Source: a virus
Strand: one strand, 5' to 3'
Virus record (IMG/VR): IMGVR_UViG_3300033148_002914
Coordinates: 1 to 49,791 of that record
Length of the DNA stretch: 49,791 nt
The translations under genes were made by a program, and so were the position numbers. The notes under the pieces were generated by a model. It saw nothing but the letters and a program-made list of their open reading frames with translations. It did no database searches and was not told the DNA's origin. Positions 22,078 through 30,253 of this stretch are shown here, one piece after another. Position 1 is the first letter of the stretch; every line of letters begins with the position of its first letter.

Positions 22078-23898
22078 GTGGCAGACAAGAGAACAGGGCT
22101 CTTTGAGGGGTTCGCAAAGGGAGCGGGGCAGGCCGTTCGTTCCTTTTTCGCTCGGTCGTCGCAGCAAGCAGCTTTCGACCTCAGGAGAGGCGGCACGCCA
22201 TCGGTTGAGCGTGCTGGGATGCCGTACACCCTCGTCAGCCAGTTTGGCTATGACACCCTCGCCGAGCACCTCCGAATCGATCAAGATCTTCAGGCGCGCT
22301 ACACCGACGCCGAGGAGATGGATGAGTACCCCGAGATTTCGGTGGCGCTCGACATCTACGCTGACGATTCTTGCACCCCGGACCTCGACAAGGAGCAGGC
22401 CATCTGGGCTGTCTCCAAGGACAAGGCCGTTGCCGACGAACTCAATGATGTGTTGCACAAGAAGCTTCTCATCGAGGACGACATTTGGGGTAACACCCGG
22501 ACCCTTTGCAAGTACGGAAATAGCTTCGGTGAGTGCCTGGTCGACGATACCGGTCTGATCGGCATCAACTACTTGCCACCTCCGACGGTCCGGCGCGTAG
22601 AGAGCCCCAGGGGCCAGCTACTTGGCTTCATCCAAGACGTCCGAGGAGAGTTCAACATTTCACTGGAGGACTTCTACACGCTCGCCCAGCAGCGTGGTGA
22701 GGCTTCTGAGGTCATCCGTGGTCGAGCCCCGGGCGAGCTGTCAGTTTTCGAGGATTGGGAGATCATTCACTGGCGTCTCAGGGGTAAGCACCTTCGCAGC
22801 ATTTATGGGCATGCCGTCATCGATCCGGCCCGTTGGATCTGGAAGCGCCTCTCCCTTCTCGAAGACGCTCTCCTCATCTACAAGCTAGAGCGTGCTCCGA
22901 GTCGGTATGCCTTCTATATCGACGTCGGCGAGCTTGATGCAGAGCGCGGTCTTGCCCACGTCAATCGGGTCAAGAACGCCTTCACGAGGAAGAAGTTCGT
23001 CAATCCGAGCACCGGCAAGCTCGACATGCGCTACAACCCGCTGGCGCACGACGAGGACTTTTTCGTGCCCGTGCGCGGGGGCAAGCGCACGACCGAAATC
23101 GAGGTCATCCAGGGTCCGGACTACACCGAGACGGACAGCCTTGAATACCACCGAGACAAGCTCGTTGCGGCTCTGAAGATTCCGAAGGCCTACATGGGCT
23201 ACGGCGGCGAGCCGATGCGGGGCGCGCTGTCGTCCGAGGACATTCGTTTCGCTCGCACAGTGATGCGGATTCAGAGGGTTGAGCGCGGTGGCTACCGCAA
23301 GGCCATGAGGATTCACCTCATCGCGAAGGGTTCCGATCCGGACAAGATCGACTACGACATCCGAATGAGCGTGCCGAGCCAGATTCTTGAACTGGCTCGC
23401 ATGGAGGTCATGAACACCACTGCTCAGTTGTCTACGCAGATGAGTGAGCAGGTGAGCACCCGTTGGCTTCTTGTCCACCTCTTCAAGTTCAGTGAAGATG
23501 AGGCCGCCAAGGTCATGGAAGAGAGGAACGAGGAGCTGCTCAAGCGTGGCCAGGTGGATGCTCAGATCCAGATGCTTCAGAATGCAGCAATGGGTGGCGG
23601 TGGTGGCGGTGTGGAGGCTGCGACTGGTGACGAGGTAGCATCAGGTGGTGCTCCTGCTTTGTCCGAGGTGCGGCAGATGGAGATGCGGCTGTCGCGTCTC
23701 ATCAAGGCAGTGCCTCGGTACAACTGGAAGCATGAATTCGAAAAAGGAAACGGGGCGAGTGAGCGACGAGCAGCAGAGAAGCTCGACCGCCTTTTGAGTG
23801 AAAATGTGGGCCTCAGCAAGCGGATCAGGGAGACACAAGGTTTGCTCATGGAGGTCCGTCGGGCGATGCGTGATTCTCAGGCGTCAAGCTCTTACTAG
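22078..23898 (+). CDS. Portal protein (T4 gp20-like), 606 aa
   Basis: Twelve copies would form the ring at the head vertex through which DNA passes. The pattern is that of gp20-type portals: a hinge region with SRYAFYIDVGELDAERG, then VNRVKNAFTRKKF and VRGGKRTTEIEVIQG, followed by LVAALKIPKAYMGY. The C-terminal part is helical (residues 450-500 and 550-606), with a Gly-rich loop at residues 503-508. Start GTG 22078. It sits between TerL and the head core genes, as expected. Confidence 0.95.
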   Translation: MADKRTGLFEGFAKGAGQAVRSFFARSSQQAAFDLRRGGTPSVERAGMPYTLVSQFGYDTLAEHLRIDQDLQARYTDAEEMDEYPEISVALDIYADDSCTPDLDKEQAIWAVSKDKAVADELNDVLHKKLLIEDDIWGNTRTLCKYGNSFGECLVDDTGLIGINYLPPPTVRRVESPRGQLLGFIQDVRGEFNISLEDFYTLAQQRGEASEVIRGRAPGELSVFEDWEIIHWRLRGKHLRSIYGHAVIDPARWIWKRLSLLEDALLIYKLERAPSRYAFYIDVGELDAERGLAHVNRVKNAFTRKKFVNPSTGKLDMRYNPLAHDEDFFVPVRGGKRTTEIEVIQGPDYTETDSLEYHRDKLVAALKIPKAYMGYGGEPMRGALSSEDIRFARTVMRIQRVERGGYRKAMRIHLIAKGSDPDKIDYDIRMSVPSQILELARMEVMNTTAQLSTQMSEQVSTRWLLVHLFKFSEDEAAKVMEERNEELLKRGQVDAQIQMLQNAAMGGGGGGVEAATGDEVASGGAPALSEVRQMEMRLSRLIKAVPRYNWKHEFEKGNGASERRAAEKLDRLLSENVGLSKRIRETQGLLMEVRRAMRDSQASSSY

Positions 23899-23910
23899 GG
23901 CAACGACTGC

Positions 23911-23940
23911 TTGACAGACGCGCTATCATAGCCGTAGGTT
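23911..23940 (+). promoter_or_regulatory. Promoter TTGACA-18-TAGGTT for head assembly genes
   Basis: A consensus -35 box TTGACA (23911-23916) is followed after 18 bases by TAGGTT (23935-23940). The expected leader is about 30 bases, with a weak ribosome site before ATG 23979. It lies in the 80-base gap after the portal gene. Confidence 0.55.
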
Positions 23941-23978
23941 AGCCAACATACTGAGGCTGACTTACTTACTTGGGTGTC

Positions 23979-24911
23979 ATGGCGAAAAAGCTCGTAGATG
24001 CCGACTTCCTTGCCAAGCTTCTTGAAGGGAGCTTCGAGGCGTCGATGGAGCGCGTTGACGAGGCTGTCGCGGCCCACCCCGAGTTGTTTGGCGGGGGGGA
24101 CGTCGAGATCCGCACCATCGGGACCTTTGCTGGACACGCCATCGTGATGAACGAGAATGGCGAGTTCTTCCGCATCGAGTATGGTCGTGGCGATGACGGC
24201 GACTTTGCCATCGGAGAGGTCAAAAAGATCGCCGTGCCGGTCAAGGAGGCCTCACAGCTTGGAGAGGACACCCGGACCGAGGCCCATCGCGCCGTCGAAG
24301 CCATGTTGGCTGGTGACCATGACGAGGCCACGAAGCGTGTCTCCTCCCTCTTCAATCTCGTTTCCTCAGGCGTGAGGCTCACCGCCGAGGGGGTTGAGGA
24401 TGATCTCGTGGAGTTCCTCAGCACTGACTGCGGATGGGTTGACGCCATTCGTGACAACGAGGAGTCCATCTCGGGTTTCGTCGGGGCCGAGGCCAACCGG
24501 GAGCTTCCCAAGCCGAGGTTCGAAGACGTCATTGAGATTTCGGAGAACGAGGACCAGATGAGATCGGCGGTCCGTTCGCGTCTTCGGAAGCTCCATGACA
24601 GCTTGGCTATCATGCAGGGCGAGATCTCTTCAGCCAGGCAGGTGGACGGTGGCTACACGTTGCGAACTGAGGGGGAGGCCGATGCCGAAATGGCGTCGAG
24701 TGACTTCGTCGAGTTCGTGGACTTGTATGCCGATGATCTGGACGCGACGACCGGGCTTGTCGAGGATGCCCTCTCGGTGTCTGAGGACGGGTCGGTGGGC
24801 AGCCTTGCGCGGATCCACGACGGTGTGGCGGCGAGGGCGAGGGAAATGGGTCTGGCGGCGGCTTTCGCATCGAAGTTCGCCCGTCGATTCGAGGCGCCTC
24901 ACGAGGCGTAG
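23979..24911 (+). CDS. Head/prohead core-associated protein candidate, 310 aa
   Basis: I do not recognise the sequence. ATG 23979 is preferred over TTG 23970. The N-terminus (KKLVDADFLAKLLEGSFEA) contains Leu-Leu-Glu before Gly, a possible prohead-protease site. The middle is beta-rich (IRTIGTFAGHAIVMNENGEF), then helical and acidic. Position between portal and scaffold-type genes, the place of T4 genes 67/68, suggests an internal head or core protein. Confidence 0.6.
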   Translation: MAKKLVDADFLAKLLEGSFEASMERVDEAVAAHPELFGGGDVEIRTIGTFAGHAIVMNENGEFFRIEYGRGDDGDFAIGEVKKIAVPVKEASQLGEDTRTEAHRAVEAMLAGDHDEATKRVSSLFNLVSSGVRLTAEGVEDDLVEFLSTDCGWVDAIRDNEESISGFVGAEANRELPKPRFEDVIEISENEDQMRSAVRSRLRKLHDSLAIMQGEISSARQVDGGYTLRTEGEADAEMASSDFVEFVDLYADDLDATTGLVEDALSVSEDGSVGSLARIHDGVAARAREMGLAAAFASKFARRFEAPHEA

Positions 24912-24929
24912 GTAGGGAGGTCGAGGGGA

Positions 24930-25916
24930 ATGTTCAATCGAAGGGACGTGCATGTCCGTCCGCTGTCGGAAGAGCTTGAGGAGCTTGGGCTCGACCCTGA
25001 CAAGGTGATGGGCGACATCGAGCGAGTGTCCGGCAAACTCATTGACGGCGGCAGCCCGCTGACCAGCGGTGCCCATCTCGTGGAGGAAGCCGAGGCCGTG
25101 GCCGAGGCCGATCCCGAGGTGAACGACGACGACCTCTTCTTCGAGGACGACGACGAGTCGGAGGGTGAGTACACCGACGAGCAGCTCGAATCCATGGAGT
25201 TCGACGATGACGTCGACGATGAGCTTTTGGAGAAGAAGCTCGTCTTCCGCAAGCGCGGATACCGGATCAAGAAGGTCAAGGGCAAGAAGAAGCTCGTCAA
25301 GGTGACGCAGAAGGAGAAGCGCGTCGAGAAGGCCACGCGAATGCACAAGCGTGGCACTCTCCGGGCCGCCTCTCGCATGTACCGCAAGCGGTTCGCGTCG
25401 AAGATCAAGAAGCGCGCGAAGGTCCGCAAGCGCAAGCCGGCCAAGAAGGGCAGGCAGGCCATCTGGCAGAGCGACGTCTCTTCGGCGCTCGCCAACCTCC
25501 GCGAGGATCTGGAGGCGAGCGGCGTCACGACAGGAGAGCCCAGCCCCTACGAGGAGGCCGCTCTCAACGCTGGTTATCTCGCTCTGCTTCTCGGCGAGAT
25601 CTTCGAGTCCGTCGGCGACGCTGAGGCTGGTGAGATGCTCCGCTCCATGAGCGACTCGGCCGCGACCCTCTCCGAGGCCATCGAGGCGAACGGAGGCGAC
25701 GTCACCGAGGAGATCGAGGCCAAGCTCTCCTCTCTGCTGGAGGGTGTCTCCAAGGCCATGTCGGCCCACGAGAACCTCGGCGAGCCAAGCCTTTTCGAGG
25801 CCATCGAGATGGGCATCGAGAACGGACTCGTTGAGGACATCGACGAGGACGAGGACGACGACATCGACGAGGACGACGAGGACTTCTTCTTCGACGACGA
25901 CGACGACGAGGAGTAG
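24930..25916 (+). CDS. Prohead core/scaffold-like protein, 328 aa
   Basis: GAGGGG precedes ATG 24930. The N-terminus has RPLSEELEELGLD, close to the tag described in the findings. An acidic region (60-105) is followed by a very basic stretch (about 110-170; KRGYRIKKVKGKKKLVKV, later KIKKRAKVRKRKPAKKG). A helical region and a long Asp/Glu tail (DIDEDEDDDIDEDDEDF) end the protein. Alternating acidic and basic blocks between portal and protease genes resemble internal core proteins of T4-type heads. Several Leu-x-Glu sites would permit cleavage. Confidence 0.65.
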   Translation: MFNRRDVHVRPLSEELEELGLDPDKVMGDIERVSGKLIDGGSPLTSGAHLVEEAEAVAEADPEVNDDDLFFEDDDESEGEYTDEQLESMEFDDDVDDELLEKKLVFRKRGYRIKKVKGKKKLVKVTQKEKRVEKATRMHKRGTLRAASRMYRKRFASKIKKRAKVRKRKPAKKGRQAIWQSDVSSALANLREDLEASGVTTGEPSPYEEAALNAGYLALLLGEIFESVGDAEAGEMLRSMSDSAATLSEAIEANGGDVTEEIEAKLSSLLEGVSKAMSAHENLGEPSLFEAIEMGIENGLVEDIDEDEDDDIDEDDEDFFFDDDDDEE

Positions 25917-25946
25917 GCGTTCTTCGTCGCCTGACGTGTGGTGGAG

Positions 25947-26168
25947 ATGAACCTGATTCCCGTAGATCTCCTGTTGGAAGTCGCCAAACTGCGGCGACGT
26001 AGTGTTCGGCGGGAGATCTTGGGATTCGGGGGAACGCTGAGGGATCGGATAGGGTTCGAGCGGAAGGGCGAGCGGAAGATGTTCCCCAAACGGAAGCGCC
26101 CGAAGCAGAGGCACGGGGACCTACTCGCCAGGTCCAAGTTCCGCTCTAGCGAAATTCGGTCGAGGTAG
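25947..26168 (+). CDS. Small very basic core protein, 73 aa
   Basis: GGTGGAG precedes ATG 25947. The start is hydrophobic (MNLIPVDLLLEVAKLRRR) with Leu-Leu-Glu, and the rest is rich in Arg and Lys. Position just before the protease matches T4 gene 68, a small basic prohead core protein; identity is inferred from position and composition. Confidence 0.6.
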   Translation: MNLIPVDLLLEVAKLRRRSVRREILGFGGTLRDRIGFERKGERKMFPKRKRPKQRHGDLLARSKFRSSEIRSR

Positions 26169-26175
26169 GTCGACG

Positions 26176-27771
26176 ATGGCAGAGATCCTCATTGACACCA
26201 TTCCTCTGATGTCCTTCACCCTGGAAGAGTCCACGGACCCGACCAAGAAGGGGAAGATCATCGCGAGGGGTGAGTTTGCTCGTTCCGACAAGGCGACTGA
26301 GAACAAGCGCCTCTACAGGAGTCACCTGTGGCGTCGTGAGATCGGTCGGATTTCCGAGGCGATGAGTGACCGCCGGACCTTCGGTGAGCTTGATCATCCT
26401 GCCGATGGTCGCACCAGACTTCAGCGGGTCAGCCACATTTTGACCGGCCTCAAGGTTGAGGGCAATTCCGTTATCGGAGAGGCTGAGATTCTCGACACTC
26501 CAAACGGACGAATTCTCAAGACCATCATGGAGGCTGGCGCCAAGGTTGGTGTCTCCTCTCGTGGTTTCGGGTCCACCAAGACTAACGCTGAGGGTAATGA
26601 GGAGGTCCAAGAGGATTTCCGGCTCGACACGTTCGATTTCGTCGCGGACCCTGCAACGAAGACCGCCTACCCGCAGGTGTTCCATGAGGAGCGTCAGCGG
26701 ATTCCGGAGGATGACATGGGGCTGACCCTGGTGCAGTTGAAGGAGAACTATCCTGGTCTGGTCAAGGAGTTGACCCAGGAGACGTTGGTCGACATCGAGT
26801 CAAGGGTCGAGGGACGCCTCAAGGATCGGTTTGCCGGGGAGCTTCGCCGTCAGGTGGAGCAACTCACCGAGGCGGCCGAGGAGCGTGTTCGCAGTGAGAT
26901 GTTGTCCGACCCCGAGGTGGCCAGCGCGGTCCAGATCGTCGAGCGCATTGCGTCGATGGTCCACTCCTTTGGGAGCCCCGTAGCTCACCAGCAGGAGGTC
27001 GAGGAGAAGGACACCGAGATCAAGCGGCTGAAGGACGAGCTTGCCGAGCGTGAGCTTGATATCCAGGCTGCGAAGGCCGAGGGTACCGAGCTGGGCAAGC
27101 TCGCCAAGGAGGCCGCCTACCGGCTTCACATCGAGCGGAAGTTGGCTGGCGAGAGTTCCCGCGAGGCCATCATCAAGATCATTGGCGACGTCATGCAGTA
27201 CGAGACCACAGAGGCTCTCGACGCTCGCATCGACGCCGTGAGCAAGGAGCTTTCGTCCGCGAAGGACGACAACATCGGCGAGGAGAATGAGGCCAAGGAG
27301 GTTCTTGCGACGAAGATGCAGGAGCTTGAGGCCCGTCTGGACAAGGCCGAGGAGAGTGCCAAGGACTCCGCGAAGCAGGTGAAGGAGGCCAACGAGCGCA
27401 CCCACAAGGCCATCGACATCGCCGAGCATGCCCAAGTGGAGGGCTTCGTCGAGGGGCTCGCAGCAAGTCACCCGGATGGTGACAAGTTGCGGAGTCTGTG
27501 TGAGGGCGCTGGCTCCGTGGAGGAGGCCCAGCGTATCATCGACGGATTCGAGGCGGCACCGCCTGTCAGGATCCGTGATGATGACGAAGCCCAGCGTATC
27601 CGCGCCAGGGTTGCGAAGGGCAAGGAGAGGTCGTTGGAGGAAGACACCTTCGGCGGCGGCAAGAACCGAGGAGACAACGGTCAGGCAACGGACCCGTTGA
27701 AGGCCATCGGACTCGACCTCAACGAAGAGGAGTTCGAAGAGCTTGCCGGGACCAGGGGCCTGGAGTCCTAG
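26176..27771 (+). CDS. Prohead protease fused to a scaffold-like coiled coil, 531 aa
   Basis: Residues 1-170 are a gp21-type serine protease: GKIIARGEFAR, then ENKRLY, His74 in ELDHP, a SHILTGLKVEGNSV strand pair, Ser127-Ser128 in GVSSRG, and a FDFVADPA strand. This enzyme trims scaffold, capsid and internal proteins after Leu/Ile-x-Glu in T4. Residues 180-480 are long charged coiled coils (EEKDTEIKRLKDELAEREL and others), as in scaffold gp22. T4 has these as separate genes; no separate scaffold follows here and MCP comes next. The fusion would couple scaffold and protease stoichiometry unless cleaved. Confidence 0.92.
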   Translation: MAEILIDTIPLMSFTLEESTDPTKKGKIIARGEFARSDKATENKRLYRSHLWRREIGRISEAMSDRRTFGELDHPADGRTRLQRVSHILTGLKVEGNSVIGEAEILDTPNGRILKTIMEAGAKVGVSSRGFGSTKTNAEGNEEVQEDFRLDTFDFVADPATKTAYPQVFHEERQRIPEDDMGLTLVQLKENYPGLVKELTQETLVDIESRVEGRLKDRFAGELRRQVEQLTEAAEERVRSEMLSDPEVASAVQIVERIASMVHSFGSPVAHQQEVEEKDTEIKRLKDELAERELDIQAAKAEGTELGKLAKEAAYRLHIERKLAGESSREAIIKIIGDVMQYETTEALDARIDAVSKELSSAKDDNIGEENEAKEVLATKMQELEARLDKAEESAKDSAKQVKEANERTHKAIDIAEHAQVEGFVEGLAASHPDGDKLRSLCEGAGSVEEAQRIIDGFEAAPPVRIRDDDEAQRIRARVAKGKERSLEEDTFGGGKNRGDNGQATDPLKAIGLDLNEEEFEELAGTRGLES

Positions 27772-27802
27772 CGACAGGGCGACGGAGAAAGGGAAAGGGG
27801 TC

Positions 27803-29296
27803 ATGGAACAACGAAACATGCTCACAGAGGCGGGAGCCCAGAGCATTCAAGACGAGAGCTACACCGGTCAGTTGGTCGAGAAGTGGGGCCGGTTCCTCAA
27901 GGGCGTCAACGAGCCATACACCCGCAAGGTGATGGCGATGCTCTTCGAGAACCAGTTCATGGACATGCGGCGTCAGCTCAACGAGGACACGCTTTCCACG
28001 AACGCCGGCATCTACACGAAGTACATCTTCCCCGTGCTGAGGCGGGTGTTCCCCAACCTCATCGCGAACGAGATCGTGAGCGTCCAGCCGATGACCGCCC
28101 CCGTGGGCGCGGTCTTCTTCTTCGAGTACGTCCACGGCAAGTCCAAGGGGACCACGGCTGCTGGCTCCAACCTCATCCAGAACTTCGATGAGCACTACTC
28201 TTCGGAGTTCATCGAGGAGGAGCAGCTTGCTGTCGTGGCCGCAGGCCCGACGTGGAGCGGCGCCAATCCGGGAAGCGCAATCCTTCAGTACAACCCGGTC
28301 CGGCCCCTCGATACGGCTTCGAGCGTCTCGGTCGTCATGGAGGAGTTCGATCCGGCGACCGGCACCGTGGCGCAGAGCCACACCGATGACGGCGCTGGCG
28401 GATTCACCGGCGCGGCCTCGGGAGCTATCAACTACCAGACCGGCCAGATCACGAACTTCACGTTCGCTGCGGCCACAACCTTGGGCTTCCTCGTCAGGTG
28501 CTCGTATTACTACGACTCTGAGGCGAACAAGCTCATCCCCGACGTCTACATCGACATCAGCTTCGAGACCATCCGGGCCACTACCAGGAAGCTCAAGGCC
28601 AGATGGTCGAGCGAGGCGGCGGACGACCTTCGCGCTTTCCACGGTGTCGACGCCGAGACCGAGCTTGTCTCGGGTATCTCTCAGGAGATTGCGCTGGAGC
28701 TTGACCGAGACATTCTCGGCCAGCTCTTCACCGCGAGTGCCGGCATCACCAGCACCTTCGACTTCACCGTCCCGGCAGGCCTTTCCGAGGTCGACCACAT
28801 CCGGTCCGTCATGACCAGGATGAGCGCGGTCAGCTACCAGATCCACAAGCAGACCCTCAGGGCACCGGCCAACTGGGCCGTGACGAGTCCCGAGGTCTCC
28901 GCGAAGCTGGTCCAGATCCAGACGCACGGCGACTATCGCCCCGCGTGGGTCTCGAACCCGGCTGGCGTGCAGGGTCCCTACGATGGCACCGTCGTGCCGC
29001 CTTCGTACGGGCCGCTCACCGCCCATCAGGGCATTCTCCGCATGGGCCCCCTGTCCAACAAGTGGATGCTCTACCAGGATCCCTTCTTCGCCTGGAACCA
29101 GATCATGCTGGGGCTTCGGGGACAGAGCTACCTCGATGCGGGCTTCGTGTTCAGCCCGTACGTGCCGCTCCAGATGACCCCGACCTTCCTCGATCCGGAC
29201 GACCAGACCTATCGCAAGGGTCTGCGAACCCGGTACGCGACGAAGCTCCTCCGGGCCGAGTGGTTCGGAAGGGTAACGATCACTGGCGGCCTCTAG
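27803..29296 (+). CDS. Major capsid protein (T4 gp23-like), 497 aa
   Basis: AAAGGGG supports ATG 27803. The N-terminus MEQRNMLTEAGAQ has Leu-Thr-Glu before Ala, a prohead-protease site only nine residues in. Residues about 65-105 carry the gp23-type FPNLIANEIVSVQPMTAPVG followed by AVFFFEYVHG. An inserted domain (about 194-238; TDDGAGG then INYQTGQITNF) is shared with the sheath. The C-terminal half has the HK97-fold order, ending KLLRAEWFGRVTITGG. It is the last gene of the head block. Confidence 0.95.
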   Translation: MEQRNMLTEAGAQSIQDESYTGQLVEKWGRFLKGVNEPYTRKVMAMLFENQFMDMRRQLNEDTLSTNAGIYTKYIFPVLRRVFPNLIANEIVSVQPMTAPVGAVFFFEYVHGKSKGTTAAGSNLIQNFDEHYSSEFIEEEQLAVVAAGPTWSGANPGSAILQYNPVRPLDTASSVSVVMEEFDPATGTVAQSHTDDGAGGFTGAASGAINYQTGQITNFTFAAATTLGFLVRCSYYYDSEANKLIPDVYIDISFETIRATTRKLKARWSSEAADDLRAFHGVDAETELVSGISQEIALELDRDILGQLFTASAGITSTFDFTVPAGLSEVDHIRSVMTRMSAVSYQIHKQTLRAPANWAVTSPEVSAKLVQIQTHGDYRPAWVSNPAGVQGPYDGTVVPPSYGPLTAHQGILRMGPLSNKWMLYQDPFFAWNQIMLGLRGQSYLDAGFVFSPYVPLQMTPTFLDPDDQTYRKGLRTRYATKLLRAEWFGRVTITGGL

Positions 29297-29345
29297 GCCG
29301 ACACCGCGTTTTCTGCACCACCTTCCTAAACGACAGCCTCTTTGA

Positions 29346-29374
29346 TTGTTAGCCTTCCAAGGCTGCGATAGGCT
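29346..29374 (+). promoter_or_regulatory. Promoter TTGTTA-17-TAGGCT with inverted repeat in the spacer
   Basis: TTGTTA (29346-29351) and TAGGCT (29369-29374) are 17 bases apart. The -10 box ends six bases before ATG 29381, predicting a leaderless mRNA. The spacer holds AGCCT-TCCA-AGGCT (29351-29364), a perfect inverted repeat that could be an operator. Confidence 0.6.
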
Positions 29375-29380
29375 CGTCAC

Positions 29381-29632
29381 ATGCGACCATCAGAGGAGCT
29401 TGTGCAGGCCATTTTTGAGATGAGTGCCCGTGAGGTCCGCAAGAAGCTCCGGAAGGCTGGTTGTCGTGAGCTACGTCAGAAGGGGAGCCACATACAGGTC
29501 TTTTGTCCTCCGGACCGCCAGGGCACCGTGCCGGCCCATGGGAGCAAGGATATCAAGAAGGGCACCCTGAAGAGCATCGAGAAGTCCCTGTGGATCGACC
29601 TTGATGGGGACGGCAATCCTCCTCCGCGCTGA
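29381..29632 (+). CDS. hicA-like: HicA-like RNase with N-terminal tag, 83 aa
   Basis: HicA proteins are small double-stranded-RNA-binding-fold mRNA interferases. The core is clear: VRKKLRKAGCRELRQKGSH with catalytic-type His37, then VPAHGSKDIKKGTLKSI (50-66). No HicB antitoxin is next to it. Typical HicA proteins start at the first helix; this one has about 15 extra residues (MRPSEELVQAIFEM) like the tag on nearby proteins, including Ile-Phe-Glu. It has its own promoter and no ribosome site. Either an orphan toxin or packaged cargo. Confidence 0.8.
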   Translation: MRPSEELVQAIFEMSAREVRKKLRKAGCRELRQKGSHIQVFCPPDRQGTVPAHGSKDIKKGTLKSIEKSLWIDLDGDGNPPPR

Positions 29633-29673
29633 TCAGTCTTGGCCCACCCTTTTGGTGTTGCAGTGGTGTAGTG

Positions 29674-29679
29674 TAGACT
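29674..29679 (+). promoter_or_regulatory. -10 box TAGACT, late-type promoter
   Basis: TAGACT followed by G lies in the gap before the 29737 gene; TTGGTG 16 bases upstream is a possible weak -35 box. Similar boxes occur at 30228, 33770, 41421 and 43517. Confidence 0.45.
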
Positions 29680-29692
29680 GCGGTGGTGTTGG

Positions 29693-29714
29693 CGGGAGCC
29701 AGTGCTCCCGTTTT
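29693..29714 (+). terminator. Intrinsic terminator-like hairpin
   Basis: CGGGAGC (29693-29699) pairs perfectly with GCTCCCG (29704-29710) around CAGT and is followed by TTTT. It may terminate transcripts from the HicA promoter. Because it starts about seven bases after the expected +1 of the TAGACT promoter, it could also act as an attenuator or a stabilising 5' stem for the next mRNA. Confidence 0.6.
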
Positions 29715-29736
29715 CATTCGGAATGGAGGAGGCCCG

Positions 29737-30216
29737 ATGGCCAAGAAGTACACGAAAGCTCCGGCGTACGTTGGCAAGTACCTCAGCGTCAAGGGCAAGA
29801 GCGTGAGGGACGGCGAGATCTTGATTGGCAACCTTCAGCAGTACGTCGTCCTGGGGATGTTGGTTGAGGTCGAGGCCGACGAGGTCAAGGCAGCGCCGCC
29901 GCCGAAGGTGTCACGTCGAGAACCTGAGCCTGCTCCTGAGCCTGCTCCCAAGCCTGCTCCTGAGCCTGCTCCCAAGCCTGCTCCTGAGCCTGCTCCCAAG
30001 CCTGCTCCTGAGCCTGCTCCCGCGCGAGAGGAAGCACCATCTGGTGGCATGACGAAATCCCCTGCGGCGAAGTTTGCCAGCCAGCAGGAGGCTGCCTTGT
30101 CAGGCGCCGTCACGTCGAGGGTGGAGAAGCGTGAGGACGAGCCAGAGAAGTCGTCCAGCAAGAGGGACGAAAAGAGGTCTTCCTCGAAGAAGGCATCTCG
30201 AAGGGGTAAGAAGTAG
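29737..30216 (+). CDS. Virion-associated protein with Pro/Glu/Lys repeats, 159 aa
   Basis: GGAGGAGG precedes ATG 29737. Residues 1-45 are a small beta unit (YVGKYLSVKGKSVRDGEILI). Then comes a PEPAPKPA repeat (about 62-95), and a basic Ser/Lys tail (SSSKRDEKRSSSKKASRRG). It resembles a linker protein or a DNA-contacting internal protein. It lies between the capsid and neck genes. Family unknown. Confidence 0.6.
   Translation: MAKKYTKAPAYVGKYLSVKGKSVRDGEILIGNLQQYVVLGMLVEVEADEVKAAPPPKVSRREPEPAPEPAPKPAPEPAPKPAPEPAPKPAPEPAPAREEAPSGGMTKSPAAKFASQQEAALSGAVTSRVEKREDEPEKSSSKRDEKRSSSKKASRRGKK
29923..30020 (+). repeat. Tandem repeat encoding PEPAPKPA
   Basis: About four units of 24 bases encode alternating Pro-Glu-Pro-Ala and Pro-Lys-Pro-Ala. 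All units are in frame. Such Pro/Ala repeats make extended, rigid linkers. Confidence 0.9.
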
Positions 30217-30227
30217 CCATCTCGTAG

Positions 30228-30233
30228 TACACT
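30228..30233 (+). promoter_or_regulatory. -10 box TACACT, late-type promoter
   Basis: TACACTGACCCT lies 20 bases before ATG 30254 and is almost the same as the box at 33770 (TAGACTGACCCT). No TTGAC-type -35 box is present. Confidence 0.5.
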
Positions 30234-30234
30234 G

Positions 30235-30248
30235 ACCCTTTGGAGGGT
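30235..30248 (+). promoter_or_regulatory. Hairpin covering the ribosome site of the neck gene
   Basis: ACCCT (30235-30239) pairs with AGGGT (30244-30248). The GGAGGG ribosome site of the 30254 gene is in the loop and 3' arm, so folding could restrain translation. Confidence 0.4.
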
Positions 30249-30253
30249 TCTGG

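Noticed and set aside
27719-29380. 553-codon open frame on the minus strand
   Set aside because: It mirrors the major capsid gene and part of the protease gene and has no recognisable domain.
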